Below are positions 54,684 through 64,000 of a DNA stretch of 64,000 nucleotides, piece by piece. The stretch's first letter is position 1; each line of letters starts with the position of its first letter. Source of the DNA: Brachyhypopomus gauderio (taxonomy: Eukaryota; Chordata; Actinopteri; Gymnotiformes; Hypopomidae); the NCBI RefSeq assembly GCF_052324685.1, contig NC_135218.1, positions 11,826,858 to 11,890,857 of the forward strand, written 5' to 3'. The notes under the pieces were generated by a model, which saw only the letters and a program-made list of their open reading frames with translations, searched no databases and was not told the origin of the DNA. Both the position numbers and the translations under genes were made by a program.

Positions 54684-56757
54684 CCAGAGCCCTATAGAGA
54701 GAGAGTCGCGTCAACTCCGTTCACTCCAATGGACCAGTTTTTTTACAGCAATGGCGGATCGTGGAGCCTGTCAATAGTTCCCGGAAGTTAGCAGCAAATA
54801 CGAGCAGCGCAGTCAAACTGGAGCAGTGGACCATCTGTGATACACTTTTACAGGTTAGTACGCTTAAAAAATCAGATTGTGTATTATAAGGACATCGGAA
54901 TCAAATTAGCATGTGCATTAAAATGTGAATTAAAGCATTTTAGTGAATTATCCACCTATTAATAAGCAGATTTAGGGAACTAAATCTATGCTAAGACAAC
55001 GCGAATACGGTTAGCGAGATTTCACATTAACGACCGACAGCCTATTAATTGTAAATTCCTCTCTTAATGCCATTTCACCTAAACGCGATGTTTTTGCGGG
55101 GTAGCTAGTATTGGTTAAATATAACATTTGAGTGTGATTGTAGAGTGTGTTGGGTCGAGGAGGTAAAATGAAGATATCCATTTTGGAGTACCGGCTAACG
55201 TTTTATTTCCTTTTATTTTATTTATCTATCCTTTTATTTATTTTATTTTCCTTTTTATTTCGTTTTATTTATTTTTATTTTATTTTATTAACGTATTTCC
55301 TCAGTTTTTGAAACTGCTGGATATAAAATACGTATACTATTTAGTGTGATTAAGTTTTAAATATTCTATCACTTAAAGAAATAATATAATTATTAGGAGT
55401 TCATACTTATTATACCTGTGTCAACACTATAGCTGTGATCAGCAGCTATGGGCCCTGTCTTTACAGGTCCAGTGGTGCATCGTAGTGCAGGGGGCTTCCT
55501 CTTTCTGAGTGCGGGGCGATGTACAAAAATGGTGGGAACAGCATCTGTTCTCAGCCTAGTCTTGCCCTGTTTGGTTTTGATGAACTGGTCTGCCTCAAAA
55601 TGTGCCTGCAGAGTGATGTGAGTTTACTCCTCACACATGACAACTCAGTTTTGTCTACCCATATACATATCCCACAGTGGGTGAATACACAGTATTAGAG
55701 AACACTTACTGGATACGTATACACTCATTACACGTATAAAAAACAACCAAGGATGTGCAACAAGTTCATATTCATATCACATCAATACTCATAATAATCA
55801 TTTTCTCCTGTCTTTTTCTCCTCTCTCTCTTTAAGCCAAAGAACCATAGGGGATTCAATGGAGCCTGCAACTAGATAGCACCCTCACCCTGCACCCGAGT
55901 CTGTCTGGAGTCTTTGATTTTTTTTGTTCACTATTCTGTATTTTAATAAATCAGGCATTAAGCTTTCCAATAGTGTGTTTATTGTGAAAAGTGCAAATGC
56001 AGTGTTTGATGATTACCTCACATATATATTTGCTGTTGTAATCTTTAGTGAGGGTAAGATTGCTCCTGCTTAGTTGAGACAACCATTTTTTTCTCCTCTC
56101 AGTATCAGTGGGGAAACCATACATTTTTGCTCGATTGGAGCATCCCCATGCAACACAGCAAACCATGGTGGACACTACACAAACAACACAGAGGAAAGGA
56201 AACAGAAAAACTGCTTGACATGATATTAATATTTGAGATTATTAGAGATTTAATTAATTAATTGCTGTAAATAAGTGTGTATTAAAAAGACAAGATATAT
56301 ATAATTTATCAATGTATATGTCATATACTGTCTGGATGTAAATGTAATGTGTTTTAATGTACCCTTTTAAAGCATATTTCTGCACAATGAAGTCAAAGAA
56401 AATTTTCCTTCTGTCAGAAAATGTACATTAGTCATTTAGATTACTTAGGTCACCAATACCATGGGATTACAGATTAATCTAATCTGAATTTCTCACCCCT
56501 TCCTGTCCCTTTAAATATATAAATGAACGTAATATATAACAATTATAAAACAATCAAAGCATTAAACAGCAATGTGCTCTAAAATTAGCCTAAAGTTGGT
56601 CGCCATATGTTCACAATAATCCTCAAATCGCAGTTCTGTCTATGTGTTTATGCGCTCAAATTGAACTTCCTGGAACTATCGGAAGTCTCCGTGAATCACG
56701 TGACCATCAAGCGTTTTGAACTTCCGTTGTCGCGACTCTCTCTCTATACGGCTCTGG
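54684..56757 (-). mobile_element. TIR-bounded element encoding a THAP protein
   Basis: CCAGAGCCCTATAGAGAGAG at the left and its inverse (CTCTCTCTATACGGCTCTGG) at the right form about 30-base inverted ends. CCAGAA lies directly outside both (54678-54683, 56758-56763). No transposase domain was found inside. Superfamily unassigned; a P-element-like or Kolobok-like origin would suit the THAP cargo. Confidence 0.65.
55393..56166 (-). CDS. THAP-domain protein, two exons, intact domain
   Basis: Exon 1, 56166-56017, gives MVCCVAWGCSNRAKMYGFPT and RRKKWLSQLSR, ending YICE at GTAATC. Exon 2, 55605-55393, begins after CTCTGCAG with AHFEADQFIK and holds TRLRTDAVPTIF, ending at TAA. Joined in phase 0 they give 120 residues. 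The THAP signature is complete: C-x4-C, C-x2-H (CEAH), the P of FP, the W of KKWL and AVPTIF. THAP domains bind specific DNA, often transposon ends. There is no transposase after the domain. A GTAAAG donor near 55445 could lead to a longer, unlocated product. Either a transposon gene reduced to its DNA-binding part or a first segment of a bigger gene. Confidence 0.65.
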
Positions 56758-56763
56758 CCAGAA

Positions 56764-57234
56764 CATGCCGAACAAGCCGGAACATGCCACATTTCACCGC
56801 GGTCAAGCTATCCGCGCTTTTGCGATTCATCCGTGCTTTAAATCTTATTGCGCCTATATGCTTGATTTTACGGTATTTCGCTGCTCACCGCATACTAAGG
56901 CTGTCTAAGCACCGAGAAACACTTTGCTATTATTTAAAGAGCTTTCTCTACATTCATAAATACTTTACTTGATTTAACTAATTTACTTGCAACATTAAAC
57001 ACAATTAGTAATGTATTTCAATTGCTTAATAAACACTGAACAAAATAGTTTTAATGTTTGTATTTAGTCTATTGTAGGGCTCCACTACCAGCAATAATGG
57101 ACTATTGCAATGCTGCAAATGTTCAGGGCAGGGGGTTACTCCATGACTATACATGTTTTTAATAAATCTAGTCCTTATATTTGTAATGATGTTTAAATGT
57201 TTGTTTAATTCTGAGACTGTGGTTTCCTATTTGT
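56764..57234. other. AT-rich spacer before the satellite
   Basis: No feature recognised. A short frame at 56607-56972 runs through the transposon end and is not supported. Confidence 0.4.
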
Positions 57235-60228
57235 CTGAATATTCCCATAATGCCAAAAAAATCCTACTACCACCCAAGAATGGGTAGCCTTTGCTTATCC
57301 CCGGTGCAAATATAGACAGATTCTGCTGTACCATTTTTAAAAAATCCACATTGAAGTCTTAAATGTTGTTAGGGCTTGGAGATAAACTTAAATGACAAGA
57401 TTTAAAGCACTCATGTAAATAGGCTCAATTTCTCGGAAATCTCCCATAATGCCAACACAATTCCACTGCTGCATGAGAGTATACACCCTTACCTATCATC
57501 ACAGTAAGTATTAACAGGTTTCACTGTATCATTTCCTCATAAATCCATTTTAGGTTCACAATGCATTTAGGCGAATTAAAGCACTCATGTCAAATAGGCT
57601 GAATTAGGACATCAATTTCTCAGAAATCACCCATAATGCCAACACAATTCCACTGCTGCATGAGAGTATACACCCTTATCTATCATCACAGTAAGTATGA
57701 ACAGGTTTCACTGTACTATTTCTTCATAAATCCATTTTAGGTTCATAAAGCATTTAGGCAAATTAAAGCACTTATGTAAAATAGGCTGAATTAGGACATC
57801 AATTTCTCAGAAATCTGCCATAATGCCAAAACAATTCCACTGCTGCATGAGAGTATACACCCTTATCTATCATCACAGTAAGTATGAACAGGTTTCACTG
57901 TACCATTTCCTCATAAATCTATTTTATCTTCATACCACATTTAGGCGAATTAAAGCACTCATGTCAAATAGGCTGAATTAGGACATCAGTTTCTCAGAAA
58001 TCACCCATAATGCCAACACAATTCCACTGCTGCATGAGAGAATACACCCTTATCCATCATCACAGTAAGTATGAACAGGTTTCACTGTACCATTTCCTCA
58101 TAAATCCATTTTATCTTCATACCACATTTAGGCGAATTTAAGCACTCATGTCAAATAGGCTGAATTAGGACATCAATTTCCCATAATGCCAAAACAATTC
58201 CACTGCTGCATGAGAGTATGAACCCTTTACTATGACCACAGTAAGTATGAACAGGTTTCACTGTACCATTTCTTTATAAATCCATTTTAGGTTCACAATG
58301 CATTTAGGCGAATTAAAGCACTCATGTCAAATAGGCTGAATTAGGACATCAATTTCTCGGAAATCACCCATAATGCCAACACAATTCCACTGCTGAATGA
58401 GAGTATGAACCCTTACCTATCATCACAGTAAGTATTAACAGGTTTCACTGTATCATTTCCTCATAAATCCATTTTAGGTTCACAATGCATTTAGGCGAAT
58501 TAAAGCACTCATGTCAAATAGGCTGAATTAGGACATCAATTTTTCGGAAATCTCCCATAATGCCAACACAATTCCACTGCTGCATGAGAGTATACACCCT
58601 TATCTATCATCACAGTAAGTATGGACAGGTTTCACTGTACCATTTCTTCATAAATCAATTTTATCTTCATACCATATTTAGGCGAATTGAAGCACTCATG
58701 TCAAATAGGCTGAAATAGGACATCAATTTCTCAGAAATCACCCATAATGCCAACACAATTCCACTGCTGCATGAGAGTATACACCCTTATCTATCATCAC
58801 AGTAAGTATGGACAGGTTTCACTGTACCATTTCTTCATAAATCCATTTTAGGTTCATAATGCATTTAGGTGAATTAAAGCACTCATGTAAAATATGCTGA
58901 ATTAGGACATCAATTTCTCAGAAATCTGCCATAATGCCAACACAATTCCACTGCTGCATGAGAGTATACACCCTTAACTATCATCACAGTAAGTATGAAC
59001 AGGTTTCACTGTACCATTTCCTCATAAATCCATTTTATCTTCATACCACATTTAGGCGAATTAAAGCACTCATGTCAAATAGGCTGAATTAGGACATCAA
59101 TTTCTCAGAAATCACCCATAATGCCAACACAATTCCACTGCTGCATGAGAGAATACACCCTTATCCATCATCACAGTAAGTATGAACAGGTTTCACTGTA
59201 CCATTTCCTCATAAATCCATTTTATCTTCATACCACATTTAAGCACTCATGTCAAATAGGCTGAATTAGGACATCAATTTCCCATAATGCCAAAACAATT
59301 CCACTGCTGCATGAGAGTATGAACCCTTTACTATGACCACAGTAAGTATGAACAGGTTTCACTGTACCATTTCTTTATAAATCCATTTTAGGTTCACAAT
59401 GCATTTAGGCGAATTAAAGCACTCATGTCAAATAGGCTGAATTAGGACATCAATTTCTCGGAAATCACCCATAATGCCAACACAATTACACTGCTGAATG
59501 AGAGTATGAACCCTTACCTATCATCACAGTAAGTATTAACAGGTTTCACTGTATCATTTCCTCATAAATCCATTTTAGGTTCACAATGCATTTAGGCGAA
59601 TTAAAGCACTCATGTCAAATAGGCTGAATTAGGACATCAATTTCTCATAATGCCAAAACAATTCCACTGCTGCATGAGAGTATGAACCCTTTACTATGAC
59701 CACAGTAAATATGAACAGGTTTCACTGTACCATTTCTTTATAAATCCATTTTAGGTTCACAATGCATTTAGGCGAATTAAAGCACTCGTGTCAAATAGGC
59801 TGAATTAGGACATCAATTTCTCGGAAATCTCCCATAATGCCAACACAATTCCACTGCTGCATGAGAGTATACACCCTTATCTATCATCACAGTAAGTATG
59901 GACAGGTTTCACTGTACCATTTCTTCATAAATCCATTTTATCTTCATACCACTTTTAGGCCAATTAAAGCACTCATGTCAAATAGGCTGAATTAGGACAT
60001 CAATTTCTCAGAAATCTTCCATAATGCCAAAACAATTCCACTGCTGCATGATAGTATGAATCTTTAACTATCATCACAGTAAGTGTGGACAGATTTCACT
60101 GTACCATTTCCTCATAAATCCATTTTAGGTTCATTCTGCATTTAGGTGAATTAAAGCACTCATGTCAGATAGGCTGAATTAGGAAATCAGTTTCTCAAAA
60201 ATCTCCCATAATGCCAAAACAATTCCAC
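57235..60228. repeat. ~188-base satellite array, about 16 monomers, with higher-order structure
   Basis: The monomer contains CATAATGCCAACACAATTCC, CACTGCTGCATGAGAGTATA, AACAGGTTTCACTGTACCAT and GCACTCATGTCAAATAGGCT. Monomers start roughly every 175-190 bases. The left-most copy is much diverged. Variant monomers (GAGAGAATACACCC at 58037 and 59148; ATCAATTTCCCATAATGCC with ACCCTTTACTATGACC at about 58175 and 59275; CTGAATGAGAGTATGAACCC at 58394 and 59495) recur at about 1.1 kb, i.e. every six monomers. The right edge is cut mid-monomer where the RTE element begins. Confidence 0.95.
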
Positions 60229-60325
60229 TGGGGTGGAATGGTCAGGGGTAATCTCTTGACTTCTTGTAATTTTAACTTTTTCTTCTTCTTCTTCTTCTTC
60301 TTCTTCGTCTTTCGGCCATTCCTGT

Positions 60326-62357
60326 TTAGGGGTTGCCACAGCGGGTCAAACTCCTCCATCTGGCCCTGTCTTGAGTGTCCTCCACTGACACACCAGCCAC
60401 TCTCATATCCTCTACCACTGCATCCATAAACCTCCTCTTAGTTCTACCTCTCCTCCTCTTGCCTGGAAGTTCCATCCTCAAGACTCTCCTACGAATATAC
60501 CTCTCCTCCCTCCTCTGTACATGTCCAAACCATCTCAATCTCGCTTCTCTAACTTTATCTTCAAAACATGCTACATGTGCTGATCCTCTAATAAAATCAT
60601 TTCTGATCCTATCCTTCCTCGTCACTCCAAATGAGAATCTCAACATCTTCATCTCAGACACCTCCATCTCCCTCACCTGTCTCTTTGTCAGTGCCACTGT
60701 CTCCAGTCCATACAACATAGCAGGTCTCACTACTGTCCTATAGATCTTTCCTTTCATTCTAGCCGACACCCTTCTATCACAGATCACCCCAGACACTCTA
60801 CACTACCCTGCCTGCACTCTCTTCTTTACCTCTCTTTCACTTCCTCCATTACTCTGTACCCTCGACCCTAAATAGGTAAACTCGTCAACCTTCACCAAAT
60901 CAACTCCTTGTAACTGGACCTGTCCACCGTCTGCCCTATCATTCACACACATGTACTCTGTTTTACTCCTGCTCACTTTCATTCCCCTGCTCTCCAAAGC
61001 ATATCTCCATCTTTCCAAGCTCACCTCCACCTGCTCCCTACTCTCACTACAGATCACAATGTCATCAGCAAACGTCATAGTCCAAGGGGACTCCTGCCTA
61101 ACCTCGTTCGTCAGTCTGTCCATGACAATTGTGAACAGGAAGGGACTCAGGGCTGATCCCTGATGTAGTCCTACCCCCACTTTAAACCCGTCTGTCATTC
61201 CTACCGCACATCGCACTGCTATCACACTGTTCTCATACATATCCTGCACCACCCTCACATACTTTTCTTCTACTCCTGACTTCCTCATACAATACCACAG
61301 CTCCTGTCTTGGTACTCTATCATAAGCTTTCTCTAAGTCAACAAACACACAATGTAACTCCTTCTGTCCTTCCCTATACTTCTCCATTAACTCTCAAAAC
61401 AAACATAGCATCTGTGGTGCACTTAGCTGGCATGAAACCATACTGCTGCTCACAGATCTCTACCTCTCCTCTAAGCCTAGCTTCCAATACTCTTTCCCAC
61501 TGTTGACTGATCAACCTTATTCCCCTGCAATTACTAGAGCTCTGAACGTCGCCCTTATTCTTGAAAATTGGCAACATTATGCTTCGTCTGCACTCCTCAG
61601 GCATCTTCTGAACTTCCAAGATTCTGTTAAATAACCCAGTCAAAAACTCCACTGCTGTCTCTCCCAAACATTTCCATACCTCCACTGGAATATCATCCGG
61701 TCCAACTGCCTTACCACACTTCATTCTCCGAATTGTAGCCCTTACTTCCTCCTTGCTCACCTGGGGCACTTCCTAATTCACAACCTCTACCTCTTCTAAC
61801 CTTCTTTCCCTTTCATTCTCTTGATTCATCAGTTCCTCAAAATACTCCTTCCACCTTCCCAAGACACTCTCCTCACCACACAACACATTTCCACCTTTAT
61901 CCTTTATCATCATAACCTGCTGCACATCCTGCCCATCACGGTTTCTCTGTCTGGCCAATCTGTACAGACCCTTTGCCCCTTCCTTAGTGTCCAACTTCTC
62001 ATACAGCTTGCTATATGCCTTCTCTTTAGCTTCTGCCACTGCTCTCTTTGCCTTACGACACATCTCCTTGTACCTCTGTCTACTTTCCTCATCTCGCTGA
62101 AAATCCCAATTCTTTTTAGCCAACCGCTTTCCTCTCAAACTTTCCTGAACTTCCTCATTCCACCACCACAACTCCTTGTCTATCTTCCTCTGACTTGAGG
62201 TCACACCAAGTACCTTCCTAGCCACATCCCTTACTGCATTTGAAGTCTCATCCCAGGTATCCAGAACACCACCACCATTACTGTAAAGGTATGTTTCTTT
62301 CTCAGTAGAAAGCACCTTCTTGTGTTCAGCAATGAGCGGAGGGTCACGGAGGATCAC
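60326..62357 (-). pseudogene. RTE reverse transcriptase region
   Basis: Pieces from 5' to 3' on the minus strand. 62357-61773: NAVRDVARKVLGVTSSQRK, KELWWWNEEVQ. 61769-61374: RMKCGKAVGPDDIPVEVWK, FKNKGDVQSSSNCRGIRLIS. 61387-60803: VDLEKAYDRVPRQELW, LHQGSALSPFLFTIVMDRL, catalytic TFADDIVICSES. 60796-60326: YRTVVRPAMLYGLETVALTK, RLRWFGHVQRR. These are the fingers, palm, thumb and C-terminal parts of RTE RT. At least three frame breaks. Confidence 0.92.
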
Positions 62358-62375
62358 CTGGTACTAATCTTCAAT

Positions 62376-62889
62376 TGAGCGTAACACTCTGCAGAGAAGT
62401 GTGTGGCAGGGAGCTCCCGGAACAATTGAGGAACAAACAACTCTCTTGTAAACAGGAGGAGTTTATTCGCACAGGCAGGCTGTATCTGAAATGTTCAAAG
62501 ATGAGAGGGCGCTCCTCTCATTTATACATACACAGACCATCCCTTTGCACGCAAGCAGCAGGGTGGGCTCAATATTGCTATTCTAACATAGGTAATAAAT
62601 CCTACCCTATATGGAAATATCACAGTCTTCTCATGCAAGCATTTTGTGCAGACTGAGCATAATTCATCTGCATGTCGCATAGTGGACAGGAAGCACAATA
62701 CCTGAGAGGAAATGATAAGCCTGCTTTGACATATAAAGACCTTTCACATACAGGGTGAAGGGACCTTTCACATACAATGTGACAGGGGGTGAAATAAGGT
62801 GACAGGGGTCACAGAGAACATAAGAAAGGACACAATGTTCACAAGGTCTTGAGTTAATCATGAGTATAAAAAGACATAATATTCCTTCA
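62376..62889 (-). mobile_element. Solo LTR inserted in the RTE LINE
   Basis: On the minus strand it starts TGAAGGAATATTATG and ends GTTACGCTCA. It contains TATAAATGAGAGGAGCGC (U3 TATA), then GCGAATAAACTCCTCC (poly(A) signal in R) and a short U5. CTTCAATT occurs at both borders on the plus strand (62369-62376, 62885-62892). The RTE frame resumes on either side. No internal retroviral genes are present. An endogenous-retrovirus-type LTR is likely. Confidence 0.8.
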
Positions 62890-63340
62890 ATTACCCAGTA
62901 CCTGCCTCACCTCATCCCTGAATTTTACACCACAGTCCTCATCCTTTAACTTCCACCACCTGATTTTAGGTTCCACTCTCACTCTCTTCCTCTTCTTCAC
63001 CTCCAAAACCATCCTACATATCACCATCCTATGCTGTTTAGCTACACTCTCCCCTGGTAACACCTTGCAATCACTAACTTCTTTCAGGTTTTGTCTCCCA
63101 CAGAGGATATAGTCGACCTGTGTGCATCTTCCCCCACTCTTATACGTTACCCTGTGATCTTCCTTTATCTTAAATTAAGTTTTAACTACAGCCATCTTTA
63201 TCCTTTTAGCAAAATCTACCACCATTTGTCCTTCCGTATTCCTTTCATTAACACCATATCTACCCAACACCTCCTCATCACCACTGTTCCCTCCACCAAC
63301 ATGTCCATTTAAATCTGCTCCAATAACCACTCTCTCTTCT

Positions 63341-63903
63341 TTAGGAACCTTCATCTAACTCTCTCCAGAATTCTTCTTTCTCCTCCACATCACAACCTAC
63401 CTGAGGAGCATAACCACTGATGACATTCATCATCACCCAATCAATCGCTAACTTTACACAGATCACCCTGTCACTTACTCTCTTTACCTCCACTACACTC
63501 TTACTAAACTCATCCTTCAGGATTACCCCTACTCCATGTCTCTTCCTGTCTACACCATGATAGAAGAGTTTGAAGCCACCACCAATGCTCCTGGCCTTGC
63601 TCCCCTTCCACTTGGTCTCCTGTACACACAGTATATCTATCTTCCTCCTCTCCATCGCATCAGCTAGCTCTCTCCTTTTGTCATAGAGCCCACATTCAAC
63701 ATACCAACTCTAACCTCCACCCTCCTGCTCTGCCTCCTCTCCTTCAGCTTCAGAACCCTCTTCCCTCCTCTCCTCCTCCTCCTTGTCCCAACAGTAGTCC
63801 AATTTCCACTAATGCCCTGTTGGACAACAGCACCAGTGGAGGTCGTTGTTAACCCGGGCCTCGACCGATCCGGTATGGAATTTCTATTTTTGATCCGCAT
63901 CAT
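63341..63903 (-). pseudogene. RTE apurinic-like endonuclease region
   Basis: A leader frame (63903-63664) ends VRVGMLNVGSMTKGES. After a frameshift, 63655-63341 continues MERRKIDILCVQETKWKGSK, KLFYHGVDRKRHGVGVIL and VISGYAPQVG. The GML-N, VQETKW and YAP blocks are those of APE-type LINE endonucleases. The C-terminal catalytic part continues to about 62900 in broken frames (HVGGG near 63295 on the minus strand). Confidence 0.88.
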
Positions 63904-64000
63904 TTGATTTGCCGCAGTTTTTACACCGGAAGCCCTTCCTGGCGCAACCCTCCCTATTTATCCGGGCTTGGGACCAGCACTAAAATACACTGGTGTGTGC

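Larger units (their letters stand above)
60272..64000 (-). mobile_element. RTE-type LINE, near full length but broken
   Basis: On the minus strand it starts beyond the right edge, with GCACACACCAGTGTATTTTA at the edge, and ends in a (GAA)n tail near 60300. Endonuclease and RT regions are present in order but divided by stops, shifts and a solo LTR at 62376-62889. Confidence 0.92.

Noticed and set aside
57235-60228. Possible repeat-spacer array
   Set aside because: Whole monomers are homologous throughout; no unique spacers.

Overview
This is animal nuclear DNA, most likely from a teleost fish. The genes are split by spliceosomal introns, three host genes are recognisable (klhl10, hemk1, cish), and the repeats are typical of fish: Tc1, hAT and PIF/Harbinger elements, Rex1-, L2-, RTE- and R2-like LINEs, Ty3/gypsy elements, long (TG)n tracts and several minisatellites. 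The species cannot be fixed from the sequence.

Layout. 0-3.1 kb: 5' part of klhl10 (minus; last kelch exons lie beyond the left edge). 3.5-4.9 kb: a TTAA-flanked DNA transposon with a broken THAP domain. 5-10 kb: gene-poor, with a hAT MITE, a repeat shared with 42-43 kb, and a CRE/TATA promoter-like block. 10.3-18.2 kb: complete hemk1 (plus, 11 exons, 338 codons, every splice phase agrees). 18.9-20.4 kb: cish (minus), convergent with hemk1 as I recall for mammals; its middle exon could not be found. 21-26 kb: a near-complete but dead Tc1 element, hAT debris, and an R2-like LINE with an L2 tail inserted in it.

26.7-28.8 kb is the most unusual part. A GC-rich tandem array can be read on the minus strand as a five-exon gene of 346 codons. 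All exons are phase 0 and begin or end at duplicated splice sites. A TATA box and a perfect CRE lie just upstream, with two NRF1-like sites further up. Inside the last exon, the 12- and 15-base repeats encode in-frame RDAA and EAAAR peptides. I recognise no homologue.

29-47 kb is a nest of transposons. A CACTA/EnSpm-like element (transposase 33.1-34.8 kb; second, DUF4806-like gene scattered from 35.2 to 44.8 kb) is broken up by a hAT (itself carrying an LTR-like block), a gypsy LTR, a Rex1 LINE and a composite repeat holding a PIF/Harbinger MITE. The copy at 6.35 kb preserves the empty site of that MITE. 47.9-53.7 kb: a decayed minus-strand gypsy element with one LTR. 53.8-54.5 kb: hAT transposase 3' end. 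54.7-56.8 kb: a TIR-bounded element encoding an intact THAP domain and little else. 57.2-60.2 kb: a ~188-base satellite with a ~1.1 kb higher-order repeat. 60.3-64 kb: a minus-strand RTE LINE interrupted by a solo LTR.

Host functions: KLHL10 is a germ-cell CUL3 adaptor, HEMK1 methylates mitochondrial release factor, and CISH is a STAT5-induced SOCS protein. Nothing suggests they work together; they are neighbours by synteny or chance.
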